Of a DNA stretch of 64,000 nucleotides, positions 47,079 to 56,902 are shown piece after piece; the stretch's first letter is position 1; every line of letters starts with the position of its first letter. Source of the DNA: Alcanivorax hongdengensis A-11-3 (GTDB lineage Bacteria > Pseudomonadota > Gammaproteobacteria > Pseudomonadales > Alcanivoracaceae); contig NZ_AMRJ01000012.1 of assembly GCF_000300995.1 (NCBI RefSeq), positions 42,680 to 106,679 of the forward strand. The letters are read 5' to 3'. The notes below the pieces were generated by a model. It searched no databases, was not told where the DNA came from, and saw nothing but the letters and a program-made list of their open reading frames with translations. Made by a program: the position numbers and the translations under genes.

Positions 47079-48425
47079 ATGTTGCGATTTCTTTTGCTGG
47101 CGATAAGCCTTCTAGCCTGTGGTGCGGCCAGTGCCGCGCTGACCACCCATGAATATACCCTCGATAACGGCCTGAAAGTGCTGGTGCGCGAGGACCATCG
47201 CGCTCCGGTGGTGACCGTGATGGTCTGGTACAAGGTCGGCAGTATCGACGAGGCCCCCCACGAAGCCGGGCTGGCACACCTGCTTGAGCACATGATGTTC
47301 AAGGGCACCAAGCACCTGGGCCCCGGCGAATTCTCCAAGACCGTGGCCCGTTACGGCGGCGTGGATAACGCCTTTACCAGCTATGACTACACTGCCTATT
47401 ACCAGCAGTACGAATCCTCGCGCCTGCCGCTGGCGCTGGAGCTGGAGTCCGAGCGGCTCAAGAACCTGAAGATTGACGATGATGCCTTCAGGAAGGAACT
47501 GCAGGTGGTGCTCGAGGAGCGCCGCCAGCGCACCGACGACAACCCCAATGCCCTGGCCTGGGAAAAATTCCAGGCGGTGGCGCGCCCGGGCACCGGCTAT
47601 TCCCACCCGCCCATCGGCTGGCAGGCGCTGTTGTCCCAGCTGCAGCCGGAGCAGGCGCGCAGCTGGTTCCACCGCTTCTATGTGCCGTCCAACGCCACCC
47701 TGGTGATCGCCGGCGATGTCACCGAAGACCAGGTGCGCCCGCTGGTGGACAAGTACTTTGCCTCGCTGCCGGCCGGCCACACGCCGCCGCGGCCCAGCCA
47801 GAGCGTGCGCCCGCCGGCCGGTGAACGCCGCATCAACCTGCAGCTGCCGGTGCGCGTGCCGGCGCTGTATATGATGTACAACGTGCCGTCGCTGGTAACC
47901 GCGCCGGACAGCAAGGACTTCTACGCCCTGACCATGCTGGCCGGCGTGCTCGACGGCGGCATGAGTGCCCGCATCGAAACCGACCTGGTGCGCGGCCAGC
48001 AGCTGGTGGCCGGCGCCGGTGCCAACTACGACGGTCTGCAACGGAGCGATGGCACCTTCAACATCACCGCCACGCCGGCGCCGGGCAAGACCCTCAAGCA
48101 GGTGGAAGACGGCCTGCTGGCCGAGGTCAAACGGCTGGCCGAGAGCAAGCCGGACCCGGCGGAAATGGACCGGGTGCGCGCCGGCGTGCTGGCCGGCCAG
48201 ATCTACCAGCGTGACTCGGTCATGGGCCAGGCCATGGAACTGGGCATGCTCAGCACCCTGGGGCTCGACTGGCGCCTGTCCGCACAATTCAGTGACAACC
48301 TGGCCAAGGTCACCGCCGAAGACGTGCAGCGCGTGGCCCGCCAGTGGCTTACGGCGGAGCGCCGCACCATCGCCTATGTGCAACCCGAGAATGTGCAAGC
48401 CCAACCCCAGGAGAGCGGCCAATGA
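47079..48425 (+). CDS. M16 zinc protease, catalytic subunit
   Basis: A 448-residue protein with a Sec signal (LRFLLLAISLLACGAASA) and a complete M16 active site, HLLEH in LAHLLEHMMFKG, with the downstream Glu in the ESERLKNL segment. The second M16 domain follows in the same chain. Substrate unknown; the pair is conserved beside ftsY and rsmD in pseudomonads. It overlaps the next gene by ATGA. Confidence 0.92.
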   Translation: MLRFLLLAISLLACGAASAALTTHEYTLDNGLKVLVREDHRAPVVTVMVWYKVGSIDEAPHEAGLAHLLEHMMFKGTKHLGPGEFSKTVARYGGVDNAFTSYDYTAYYQQYESSRLPLALELESERLKNLKIDDDAFRKELQVVLEERRQRTDDNPNALAWEKFQAVARPGTGYSHPPIGWQALLSQLQPEQARSWFHRFYVPSNATLVIAGDVTEDQVRPLVDKYFASLPAGHTPPRPSQSVRPPAGERRINLQLPVRVPALYMMYNVPSLVTAPDSKDFYALTMLAGVLDGGMSARIETDLVRGQQLVAGAGANYDGLQRSDGTFNITATPAPGKTLKQVEDGLLAEVKRLAESKPDPAEMDRVRAGVLAGQIYQRDSVMGQAMELGMLSTLGLDWRLSAQFSDNLAKVTAEDVQRVARQWLTAERRTIAYVQPENVQAQPQESGQ

Positions 48426-49834
48426 AAATGATTCTGCGATTGGCGGCGCTGACCGGCCTGCTGGCCCTGGCCGCCTGTACCAGCTTCCCGCACACCGAAA
48501 AGGCGGTGGCCAAGGCCGAGCCCGCCGCCCCGAAACTGGATATCCAGGCCTGGCACACCGACGGTGGTGCCCGGGTGCTGTTTGTGCACAGCGATGCCCT
48601 GCCCATGCTGGATGTACGCCTGGTGATGGATGCCGGCTCCGCCCGTGATGGCGGCACCCCGGGGCTGGCGTCCATGACCAATGCCCTGCTGGGCGAGGGC
48701 GCCAACGGCCTGAGCGTGGATGACATCGCCCGCGGCTTCGAAGACCAGGGCGCCAACTTTTCCGCCAGCAGTTACCGCGACATGGGCATCATCGGCCTGC
48801 GTACCCTGTCCGACCCGCAATACCGCGACCCGGTGGTGGATCTGTTCTGCCGGGTGATCGGTCAGCCGGATTTCCCGCAGAGCTCGCTGGATCGCATCCG
48901 CGCCCAGATGATGCAGGGCCTGCGCATGAACCAGCAGGTGCCCGGCCCGCAGGTGGGTGACGCCTTCCAGGCCACCCTGTTCGGGGCGCACCCCTATGCC
49001 CACCCGTCCGATGGCACCCTCAAGAGCCTGCCGACCATCGAGCGCAAGCAGCTCACCGACTTCTATCAGCGCTATTACGCCGCCGGTAATGCGGTGATCG
49101 CCCTGGTCGGCGATATTGATCGCCAGCAGGCCGAGGCCCTGGCCAACCGCATCAGTCAGGCGCTGCCCGCAGGACCCAAGGCACCGGCCCTGCCACGCGC
49201 CAAACCGCTGGCCGAGCGTCAGGTGAAACACCTGAACTTCCCGTCCAGCCAGACCCATATCCTGATCGGTAATCAGGCCACCTGGCGCGGCAACCCGGAC
49301 CATGTGGCCCTGTTTGTCGGCAACCAGATTCTCGGTGGCGGCGGTTTTGCCTCTATCCTCACCGACGAGGTGCGCCAGAAGCGCGGCTATGTCTACGGCA
49401 TTACCAGCGCCTTCCAGCCCATGGCCGCCGGGGGTCCCTTCACCGTGCAATTGCAGACCGCCAACAAGAATGCCGACCAGGCACTGACCCTGACGCTCAA
49501 CCTGATCCGCCAGTTCATCAATGACGGGCCCACCGAGGCGCAGCTGCAGGCGGCCAAAACCAGTATCCTGGGCAGCTTTGCGCTGGGTACCGCCGACAAC
49601 AGTGATATCCTCGGCCAGCTTGGCGCCATCGGCTTCTACGACCTGCCGCTGGATTACCTGCAGCAGTTCAATGCCGCCGTGCAGAAAGTCACCGCCGACG
49701 ATATTCGCCGGGCGTTCCAGCGCACCGTGAACCCGGATGATCTGGCCATCGTCAGCATCGGCCCCAAGGCACCGCACATTATTCCCGACACACCGCAGGA
49801 CAGTGATGGCAAAACCGGGCAACAACACCCGTAA
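48422..49834 (+). CDS. M16 peptidase-like protein, non-catalytic partner (lipoprotein)
   Basis: A 470-residue M16-fold protein with a lipobox (LALAAC). The region that should carry HxxEH reads LASMTNALLGEGA, so the zinc site is lost. The C-terminal half keeps the conserved RQKRGYVYG-type segment of inactive M16 subunits. With the preceding gene product it probably forms an active-inactive heterodimer in the periplasm or at the membrane. Confidence 0.9.
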   Translation: MKMILRLAALTGLLALAACTSFPHTEKAVAKAEPAAPKLDIQAWHTDGGARVLFVHSDALPMLDVRLVMDAGSARDGGTPGLASMTNALLGEGANGLSVDDIARGFEDQGANFSASSYRDMGIIGLRTLSDPQYRDPVVDLFCRVIGQPDFPQSSLDRIRAQMMQGLRMNQQVPGPQVGDAFQATLFGAHPYAHPSDGTLKSLPTIERKQLTDFYQRYYAAGNAVIALVGDIDRQQAEALANRISQALPAGPKAPALPRAKPLAERQVKHLNFPSSQTHILIGNQATWRGNPDHVALFVGNQILGGGGFASILTDEVRQKRGYVYGITSAFQPMAAGGPFTVQLQTANKNADQALTLTLNLIRQFINDGPTEAQLQAAKTSILGSFALGTADNSDILGQLGAIGFYDLPLDYLQQFNAAVQKVTADDIRRAFQRTVNPDDLAIVSIGPKAPHIIPDTPQDSDGKTGQQHP

Positions 49835-50393
49835 GGGACAGGTACGCATTATCGGCGGGGCGCAGCGAGGGCGGCGCCTGCACTTCGTCGACCAGGGTGG
49901 CGACCTGCGCCCGTCCTCGGATCGCATGCGGGAAACCCTGTTCAACTGGCTGCAGTTCGAGCTGCCCGGCATGGCCGTACTGGATCTGTTTGCCGGCTCC
50001 GGCGTCCTGGCCGCCGAGGCGCTCAGCCGCGGTGCCGCCAGTGCCACCGTGGTGGAGAAAAAGCGCGAGCGCTGCGCCGACCTGTCGCACCAGCTCAAGC
50101 CACTGTTCGACCACAAGGTGCGGGTGGAATGCGCCGATGCGCTGCGCTGGCTGGAGCGGGCCAGCGGCCCCTTTGACCTGGTCTTTGTCGACCCGCCCTA
50201 TGACCTGGGCCTGGCCGAGCCGGCCTGTGCGGCCTTGCAGGCCAGGGGCCTGCTGGCGGATAACGGCTGGGTCTACGTGGAATCCCGCCGTCAGCAGCCG
50301 GCGCCGGCAGTGCCCGCCGGCTGGCAGCTGCACCGGGAAAAGAGCAGCGGCGAAATCCGCGCCTGCCTGTACCGGATCAACCCCGCCGGCTGA
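49806..50393 (+). CDS. rsmD: 16S rRNA (guanine966-N2)-methyltransferase RsmD
   Basis: A 195-residue SAM-dependent enzyme that methylates G966 of 16S rRNA. The SAM motif VLDLFAGSGVLAAEALSRGA and the catalytic VFVDPPYD are present, and the N-terminal RIIGGAQRGRRL is the family start. It overlaps the M16 partner gene by 29 bp. It ends within a few bases of an ABC ATPase remnant; the coaD gene found after rsmD in many relatives is absent here. Confidence 0.95.
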   Translation: MAKPGNNTRKGQVRIIGGAQRGRRLHFVDQGGDLRPSSDRMRETLFNWLQFELPGMAVLDLFAGSGVLAAEALSRGAASATVVEKKRERCADLSHQLKPLFDHKVRVECADALRWLERASGPFDLVFVDPPYDLGLAEPACAALQARGLLADNGWVYVESRRQQPAPAVPAGWQLHREKSSGEIRACLYRINPAG

Positions 50394-50832
50394 CCCGCAA
50401 TCGCGCCGTGATTTCTGGGAGGAGCTGTTCACCCTGGCCGACCGGGGCACCACCCTGCTGGTCACCAGCCACTACATGGACGAGGCGGAGCGCTGCCACC
50501 GGCTGGCCATTTTGCAGCGGGGGCGGTTGATGACCGAAGGCAGCCCCGAGCAACTCAAGCACGAACTGCCGGCGGTGCCGCTGCTGGTGCAGACGCCCAC
50601 GCCGCGCAAGGCCCAGCAGGTCATCCGTGATCTGGATGGGGTGTTTTCCAGCGTGCAGATCGGCGCCAGCCTGCGCGTGCTGGTTACCGAGGCGGATCGT
50701 CAGCAGACCATCGATCAGGCCCTGCGACGTGCCGGCATCAACGCCAGCGTGGCGCCCACCGACGCCAATCTGGAAGACGTGTTCGTGGCCGCCACCCACC
50801 ACCAGCAGGCCCGGGAGGGCCAGCCATCATGA
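50389..50832 (+). pseudogene. ABC transporter ATPase remnant (C-terminal third only)
   Basis: The coding similarity begins abruptly at ADPQSRRDFWEEL, which in intact proteins follows the Walker B and D-loop (EPT-x-x-V-DPQSRR). The switch His segment TSHYMDEAERCHRLAIL and the C-terminal domain are intact to the stop at 50832. Walker A and the signature motif are missing: about 150 or more residues are lost. The remaining frame has no good start, and the start of similarity coincides with the rsmD stop. It overlaps the permease gene by ATGA, so it was once the ATPase of that transporter. Confidence 0.85.
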
Positions 50833-51938
50833 CCGGCTTCAACCTGCGCCGGTTGCTGGCGGTGGTGTTCAAGGAGATAAGCCAGCTGCGCCGTGACCGG
50901 CTCACCTACGCCATGATCATCGGCATCCCCACCATGCAGCTGATCCTGTTCGGCTATGCCATCAACCTGGATGTGCGTGGCCTGCCGGCGGCGGTGGTGG
51001 ACCAGGCGCAGACCAGCCACAGCCGCCAGCTGCTCGACGAGTTGCGCCAGTCCCAGGTGCTGGATTTCCGCGACACCCTGCCCACCCCGGCGTCCGCCAA
51101 CCGGGCGCTGGAAAGCGGCGACGTGAAAGTGGCGGTGGTGATTCCGGCGGACTTCGAGCAACGGCTGGCCCGGCCCGGCCGGCCGGTGATCCAGGTACTG
51201 GTGGATGGCTCCGACCAGGTGGTGCAGCAGGCCGCCCGGCAGATGAGCCAGTTCCCGGTGCGTGAATTTCTCAGCGGCCAGGCCATCGCCACGCCCACGC
51301 CCCAGGTGCAGGTGGCCACCTATTACAATCCCCAGCGCGATGCGCCGCTCAACACCGTGCCCGGGCTGATTGGCGTGATCCTGACCATGACCATGGTGAT
51401 GTTCACCGCCATTGCCCTGGTGCGTGAGCGCGAGCACGGCAACCAGGAATTTCTCATCACCACGCCGCTGTCATCGGCGGAGCTGACCATCGGCAAGGTG
51501 TTGCCCTTCGTGGCCATTGGGCTGGTGCAAACCACCCTGATCCTGATGCTGGGCTACTTCATCTTCGATGTGCCGGTGCGCGGCAGCCTGCTTGATCTCT
51601 ACGCCTCGGCGCTGGTGTTTATCGTTGCCACCCTGTCGCTGGGTATCTTCATTTCCACCTTCGTCAGCAGCCAGTTTCAGGCCATGCAGGCGGCCATTTT
51701 CACCTTCCTGCCGCAGCTGCTGTTGTCCGGTTTCATGTTTCCCTACGAGGGCATGCCGAAGCTGGCCCAGTGGATTGCCGAGGTGTTGCCACTCACCCAC
51801 TTCGTGCGCCTGGTGCGCGGTATCATGCTGCGCGGCGCCAGTTTCGGGGATCTGTGGGTGGACCTGGTGGCGCTGGCGGTGTTTGCCCTGGTGGCCATGG
51901 TGGTGGCCACCCTGCGGGTGCATAAACGGCTGGATTAG
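50829..51938 (+). CDS. ABC-2 type transporter permease
   Basis: A 369-residue protein with an N-terminal helix (MIIGIPTMQLILFGYAINLD), a large extracytoplasmic domain and five C-terminal helices, the YhhJ/YbhR-like layout with the LSSAELTIGKVLPF motif. It is intact, but its ATPase gene is truncated; it could work only with an ATPase from elsewhere. The start overlaps the ATPase stop. Confidence 0.88.
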   Translation: MTGFNLRRLLAVVFKEISQLRRDRLTYAMIIGIPTMQLILFGYAINLDVRGLPAAVVDQAQTSHSRQLLDELRQSQVLDFRDTLPTPASANRALESGDVKVAVVIPADFEQRLARPGRPVIQVLVDGSDQVVQQAARQMSQFPVREFLSGQAIATPTPQVQVATYYNPQRDAPLNTVPGLIGVILTMTMVMFTAIALVREREHGNQEFLITTPLSSAELTIGKVLPFVAIGLVQTTLILMLGYFIFDVPVRGSLLDLYASALVFIVATLSLGIFISTFVSSQFQAMQAAIFTFLPQLLLSGFMFPYEGMPKLAQWIAEVLPLTHFVRLVRGIMLRGASFGDLWVDLVALAVFALVAMVVATLRVHKRLD

Positions 51939-52447
51939 CGCCGGGCGCCGGCGGGGCCTTTCACGGTGATAAGCAGTGGCGCCTCCCGGTCCTGATGGTC
52001 CGGGCGCATGCAGCGCATGGCAAAGTGCCCCGGCTCATCGAAACGCCAGTCCAGCGTTGCCTGGCCGCCGGCTTCCAGCAGCCGGGTGTTGGGGAAGTCC
52101 TTGCGCAGGTCCGGCATCAGCCGATGCATCAGGGCCTGATCGCGCAGCGAGGTCTCGCTGCCCAGTGCCATCAGGTGCCAGTCATTACTATGGTTAACCA
52201 GCGTCAGCCGCCGAGCCGCCTGTTCCGGCAGGGTGATCGTCTGCGGTTGCCACTGACCGTCGTATTGCAGCGTCAGGGGCTCCAGCGTGCCCGCCTGGCG
52301 CAGCGCACTGCCGGCGGCCATGGTCACCTCGTCTGGCACTATGCCGTGGGCATGGCTACCCTGAGTGCAGGCAACAAGCAATAAAATGCCTGCAAAATGC
52401 CATAAGAAGCGGCGGGGTTGAGTGTCGCTAACGAGGGTGTCATGCAT
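51935..52447 (-). CDS. Cupredoxin-like periplasmic protein
   Basis: A 170-residue exported protein. The N-terminus has RR and a hydrophobic stretch ending in LVAC, so it may be a lipoprotein. The C-terminal part resembles cupredoxins: NDWHLM offers the first copper His, and GHFAMRCMRPDHQ offers Cys and the second His, but the usual axial Met after the His is not evident. The start at 52447 is my choice; 52483 is the alternative. It diverges from the receptor gene and overlaps the permease stop. Confidence 0.6.
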   Translation of the reverse strand: MHDTLVSDTQPRRFLWHFAGILLLVACTQGSHAHGIVPDEVTMAAGSALRQAGTLEPLTLQYDGQWQPQTITLPEQAARRLTLVNHSNDWHLMALGSETSLRDQALMHRLMPDLRKDFPNTRLLEAGGQATLDWRFDEPGHFAMRCMRPDHQDREAPLLITVKGPAGARR

Positions 52448-52465
52448 AAGAGTGAAGGAGGGCGC

Positions 52466-53534
52466 GTGTCCAAGGCTTGCCATAGCGTATCCCGGATTTT
52501 CCTGTTCTGTCTTTTCCTGTTTTCCGCCGGCCTGTTGCAGGCGGCGCCGCTGACCGTGGCGGTGAAGGCCTCGCCGCCTTTCAGTTACCAGGATGGCGAC
52601 CGCTGGCCACATCAGCGTGGAGCTGTGGGAGCAGCTTGCCAGCCAACTGGGGCAGGATTACCGCCTGCGTCCCTACAAGAGTGTTGGCGACATGCTCAAT
52701 GCCGTGGAGCAGGGCCAGGCGGATGTGGCCATCGGTGCCATCAGTGTCACCGCCGACCGGGAGCGGCGGCTGGACTTTACCCAGCCCATGTTCCGCGCCG
52801 GCCTGGGCATTGCCACCCGCACCAGCCCGTCCGGCTGGATGGCCACCCTGCGCAGCCTGTTCAGCTGGAAGTTCCTGTCCGCGGTGCTGGCACTGGGGCT
52901 GGTGCTGTTGCTGGTGGGTTTCGTGGTCTGGCTGCTGGAGCGCCGCCGCAACCCGGAACAATTCGGCGGCAGCGTGCGCCAGGGCATCGGCAGCGGCTTC
53001 TGGTGGTCGGCGGTGACCATGACCACGGTGGGCTATGGTGACAAGGCGCCGGTGACCGCCGCCGGGCGCACCATCGGCCTGGTCTGGATGTTTGCCAGCA
53101 TCATCACCATTTCCGGTTTTACCGCCGCCATTGCCTCCAGTGTCACCGTCAATCAGTTACAGACCCGGGTCTCCGGCGTCGCCGATCTGCCACGGGTGAA
53201 GGTGGGCACGGTGCAAAGCACCAGTGCCGCCCAGTGGCTCGATGGTCAGGGTATTCGCTTCCAGCCCTATCCCAATATCGAGCAGGCCATGCGGGCCGTG
53301 GCCCTGGGGGAGGTGGATGCGGTGGTCTACGATGCGCCGGTAATGCGCTACATGTTGCGCCAACGCCACGACAACAATGTGCTGGTGCTGCCGCAACTGG
53401 CCCGTGAAGAGAGCTACGCCATTGCCGTGGCCAACGGCTCCCGCTTGCGTGAACCCCTGGATCAGGCGCTGCTGAGTATCCTCGCCAGCGATGACTGGCG
53501 CGCCCTGGTCAATCGTTACCAGGGGGCTCAGTAA
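52466..53534 (+). pseudogene. GluR0-type ligand-gated potassium channel, frameshifted
   Basis: Read through a frame change, this is a prokaryotic ionotropic glutamate receptor-like protein of about 355 residues. Signal peptide and first binding lobe (AAPLTVAVKASPPFSYQDGD) are in one frame; the rest, from ISVELWEQL, is in another, starting near 52600. Membrane helices and the pore follow, with the K+ filter TMTTVGYGD, then the second binding-lobe half (LPRVKVGTVQSTSAAQWL). GTG at 52466 has GGAGG before it. Two bases are missing or one is extra around GDRW; it is a broken gene or a sequence error. Confidence 0.8.
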
Positions 53535-54231
53535 TCGCGGCCCCGGCGTCGCCGGTATCAAACAGCGGCGCCAGGGATTCCAGCAGCTCGTTCAGCTCCC
53601 CTTTCATGTCCCGGCTCAGCACCTGCAGCAACACCATGGCGTTGACCGGGGCATCCGACTGGCGCCCGCGAAAGCGTTCCACAAAGCAGCGGTTGAGCAC
53701 ATTCAGTTGCCGGTACTGTTCGTTCAGTTCATCCAGATCCACCGGGATCGCCGGGTCATGGCGATGGGCGATATAGCGTTGCAGCAGGTAGAGGCTGGCG
53801 GTGCGTACCAGGGTTTCGGTCTCGTTGCTCACCGGCAGATGAAACAGCGCCATGGGCCGCAAAAAACGGGTATGCGGGCAGTCACTGAGCGCACAGACCA
53901 GGCCGAACAGTGAGCCCAGTGCCCGTTGCAGGCTGGTTTCCATCTGGTAGCGGCGCTGGTGGGCATCCACGCGCAGATCAATGCGCTCGTGGGAGGGGCC
54001 CAGCTCATGGTCGGGCAGCAGCCAGGCCAGATTGCGGGCCACCGGGCAGTCCCGGTATTCGTCCTGGCTCAGCGGGCAGTGACTGCACTGGTGATACTCC
54101 AGCCGCGCCCAGTGCGGCGCCTCGAAGTCCGCCGGCACCTGCAGGCTGTGATCGTCCGGGTGCAGGTGCAACGGAATGCGTTGCTGTTGACCGGCGCGAT
54201 TGCGCAGGTCATAGCAGATATCAGGCCGCAT
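53509..54231 (-). CDS. Cys-rich cytoplasmic protein of unknown function, third gene of a two-component operon
   Basis: A 240-residue protein without signal or membrane segment. Residues 50-70 hold CSHCPLSQDEYRDCPVA, a possible metal site, followed by an alpha-helical remainder. The pattern does not match a family I can name. The start at 54231 overlaps the kinase stop by 11 bp, so it is co-translated. It probably acts with the kinase and regulator. Confidence 0.75.
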   Translation of the reverse strand: MRPDICYDLRNRAGQQQRIPLHLHPDDHSLQVPADFEAPHWARLEYHQCSHCPLSQDEYRDCPVARNLAWLLPDHELGPSHERIDLRVDAHQRRYQMETSLQRALGSLFGLVCALSDCPHTRFLRPMALFHLPVSNETETLVRTASLYLLQRYIAHRHDPAIPVDLDELNEQYRQLNVLNRCFVERFRGRQSDAPVNAMVLLQVLSRDMKGELNELLESLAPLFDTGDAGAAITEPPGND

Positions 54232-55660
54232 GGGATGACTGGCCGTTACGGTCCAGCGGCAGGCGGATGTAGAAGGTGGTGCCCTTGCCGGCACTGCTGT
54301 CCGCGCTCATGGTGCCGCCGTGACGCTTGATGATGTCCTGGGAGATCGACAACCCCAGGCCGGTGCCCTGGCCGATGGGCTTGGTGGTGAAGAACGGCTC
54401 GAAAATCTGCGCCAGGGTCTCGGCGGGAATACCGGGGCCGTCATCCTTCACGGTCAGCTGGTACCACTTGTCGTCGGCGGTGGCGCTGATGACGATTTCC
54501 CCTTCTCCCTCGATGGCCTGGGCCGCATTGACCAGCAGGTTCATCAGTACCTGGGCCAGCTGGCTTTCCGAACCGTTGATGGTTGGCAAATCCGGGGCAA
54601 AGTAGCGGGTGATGGCAATGCGATGCTTGAGCTCGTGGTGGGCCAGGTTCAGGGAAATATCTACACAGCGAGCCAGATCCACCGGCGAAAAATCTTCATC
54701 CTTGTTGCGGGAAAAATGCTTCAGGTCACGGATGATTTTCTTGATGCGGTCAATGCCGTCGTGGGTTTCCGCCATCAGCTCCGGGTAATCGGCAAGAATG
54801 AAATCCAGCTTGTCTTCCCGGTTCACCGGCAGGTTGCCGGTTTCCAGAAACTGGCGGAATTTTTCATCGCTGATGCGCTTGCGCAGCCCTTCGGTAATGC
54901 TGGCCAGGGCCTGCAGATATTCCTGGCAGCGATTCAGGTTGGAGGCCAGGCTGGCAATGGGGTTGTTGATCTCGTGGGCAATGCCCGCCGAGATGGTGCC
55001 CAGTGACGCCATCTTTTCGGAATGCAGCAGCAGGGTTTCCACTTCGCTGATCTTCTGCTCCTGGTCGCGCACTGCCTGCTTGAGTTCGTTGTTCTGTGCC
55101 TTGATGTGGGTGATGTCGGTGCCGAAGCAGATATAGCCCTGATCCTCATCGCTGATATAGGACAGCGGGAAGATAAAGATATTCATCCAGTAGAGCGAGC
55201 CGTCCTGACGACGGTTGCAGACCTCGCCATTCCATACGCCCTGGCGGGCATGTTGGCTTTCCATACGGGCGTCGGCCAGATCGTCCTGCTCGGGGAAGTT
55301 GATGCTCTCCGGGCGGCCGATCAGTTCGTTGAAGTTGAAGCCGCTCAGTGACAGGAATTTGTGGTTGGCAAAGGTGATGGTGCCGTGGTCGTCGGTGGTC
55401 ATCACGCAGTATTCGTCGATGATGCGCGCCAGCGGCCCCAGCACCTGCTTGTTGAGTTTGAACTCGTCGGCGTTGACCTCGATCAGCCGCAGCTTGCGGC
55501 CGAAACGGTTGTCGGTCAGTGAGGAGAATTCCGCCAGTCGCGCCTCCACATTGATGGAGCTGCGGTAGGTCTTGTACAGAAAGAAGATGATGATCAGCAG
55601 GATCACCGTGGAGCTGACAAGAAAAAGCCCCTGGCTGTTCAGGTTTTCCAGGATATTCAT
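54221..55660 (-). CDS. PAS-domain sensor histidine kinase
   Basis: A 479-residue kinase: one N-terminal membrane helix ([20 protein letters not shown]), a PAS domain (about 85-190), a short coiled coil, HisKA with [15 protein letters not shown] (the phospho-His), and the HATPase_c N and G boxes ([29 protein letters not shown]). There is no periplasmic sensor, so the signal is likely internal, perhaps through a PAS ligand. A GTG at 55669 is an equally possible start. Confidence 0.93.
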   Translation of the reverse strand: MNILENLNSQGLFLVSSTVILLIIIFFLYKTYRSSINVEARLAEFSSLTDNRFGRKLRLIEVNADEFKLNKQVLGPLARIIDEYCVMTTDDHGTITFANHKFLSLSGFNFNELIGRPESINFPEQDDLADARMESQHARQGVWNGEVCNRRQDGSLYWMNIFIFPLSYISDEDQGYICFGTDITHIKAQNNELKQAVRDQEQKISEVETLLLHSEKMASLGTISAGIAHEINNPIASLASNLNRCQEYLQALASITEGLRKRISDEKFRQFLETGNLPVNREDKLDFILADYPELMAETHDGIDRIKKIIRDLKHFSRNKDEDFSPVDLARCVDISLNLAHHELKHRIAITRYFAPDLPTINGSESQLAQVLMNLLVNAAQAIEGEGEIVISATADDKWYQLTVKDDGPGIPAETLAQIFEPFFTTKPIGQGTGLGLSISQDIIKRHGGTMSADSSAGKGTTFYIRLPLDRNGQSSHAA

Positions 55661-55696
55661 GTTGGTCACGGGCCCCTTCCCGATGACTGATTTTCG

Positions 55697-56146
55697 CTAG
55701 CCCTTGTAACCCATGCTCTTCAGGGCTTCTTTTTGTTCTCGCACAGTCTCGGCGAGCATTTTGTTTTCCAGAATGATGTCGCGGAATTTCAGCCCGTCGC
55801 CAATGCTGTCCAGCAACTGGTCGTCTTCCCAGGGTTTGGGAATAAAGCGGAAGGCACCGGCTTCGTTGATGGCCGACATCAGGGTGTCGATATCAATGAC
55901 CCCGGTGAGCAGAATGCGAATGGCATCGGGCTGGATCTCGCGGATTTCCTTGAGCAGCTCCAGGCCGTTCAGCTCCGGCATGATGTAATCGGTGATTACC
56001 GCATCGAACACCGTGGTGCGGGCCCGGCGCAGGGCCTCCATGGAACTGGTGTAGGTTTCCACGCTCCAGTCGGTGTGGGCTCTCAGGGTGCGGCTCAGTG
56101 ATTTGAGGATGTAGTCTTCATCATCAACGACCATGATCTGATACAT
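55697..56146 (-). CDS. Single-domain response regulator
   Basis: A 149-residue receiver domain: acidic pair VVDDED at the start, phospho-Asp in VITDYIMPE, Thr in LLTGV and Lys in FIPKPWEDD. A short coiled tail replaces an output domain. The LTGV and FIPKPW motifs are those of the RpfG/HupR-like receivers. It is the first gene of the three-gene operon; its output partner may be the Cys-rich protein or something elsewhere. Confidence 0.93.
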   Translation of the reverse strand: MYQIMVVDDEDYILKSLSRTLRAHTDWSVETYTSSMEALRRARTTVFDAVITDYIMPELNGLELLKEIREIQPDAIRILLTGVIDIDTLMSAINEAGAFRFIPKPWEDDQLLDSIGDGLKFRDIILENKMLAETVREQKEALKSMGYKG

Positions 56147-56334
56147 GGCTTGTCCCTCTCTGTATTACTGCCAACCCGGACGTCCCTGCCGGGCCCGCCA
56201 GGCCTCGTTACTGAAAACGATACGCCGGCGGAAAAGGGAGCTCAATTGACCGTACCGGTCAGGCGGGGCCAGTAAGGGCGCCCGTTGGCCCGCCTGTCAG
56301 GAAGCGCCGAAAATGAATGCCAATCAGCAGCAAA

Positions 56335-56763
56335 TCAGCGTTTGCGGCCACTCAACACCGCCTTGGTTACCGAGCCGGTGGCGATCAGCCGCTCGCGGCC
56401 ATCCTCGCCCAGGGCAAACACCTCCGCGCGCATGGCCGCCAGGGTGCGGCCCAGGCGATCCACCCGGGCACGGATCTCGACCTGTTCGCCATCGCTGGCG
56501 GCGCGCAACATGCTGGTGTGGGTTTCAATGGTCACCGCATGCTGGTCCTCGGCCAGCTGCGTCATCACCGCCAGAAAGCAGGTCACATCCAGCAGAGCGT
56601 AGACAATGCCGCCGTGCAGTGCGCCGGCCGGGTTGCGGGTGAAGGCGTTGACCGGAAAGCGGGTATGGCACACGCCGGCTTCCGCGTGGGCCACCGACAG
56701 CTCGCAGGCCCGGTGAAAGGGCAGGGCCAGCACCTCGTCACGGGTGGCATCAAAATGACTCAT
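56335..56763 (-). CDS. PaaI-type hotdog thioesterase
   Basis: A 142-residue hotdog-fold protein with the PaaI/YbgC-like motif NPAGALHGGIVYALLDV and the strand TIETHTSMLRAA. It would cleave acyl-CoA thioesters, substrate unknown. GGGAG precedes the ATG at 56763. A 190-bp spacer separates it from the response-regulator gene. Confidence 0.88.
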   Translation of the reverse strand: MSHFDATRDEVLALPFHRACELSVAHAEAGVCHTRFPVNAFTRNPAGALHGGIVYALLDVTCFLAVMTQLAEDQHAVTIETHTSMLRAASDGEQVEIRARVDRLGRTLAAMRAEVFALGEDGRERLIATGSVTKAVLSGRKR

Positions 56764-56902
56764 GGGAACTCCCGGTACCAATGGAAACGGCGCTTACTTT
56801 GCCGCAAAGCCTGCGCCAATGTCATGACCGTGCGAACCGCCGGCCTTGACCGTTGTCTATCATTATCAATAGAGTAATGGCTCCACGCCTGACGGATCTC
56901 GC

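Noticed and set aside
56845..56880. A Fur-like AT-rich sequence (TATCATTATCAATAG) before the metal-efflux operon.
   Set aside because: It matches only part of the Fur box and has no clear symmetry. The evidence is too weak to annotate.
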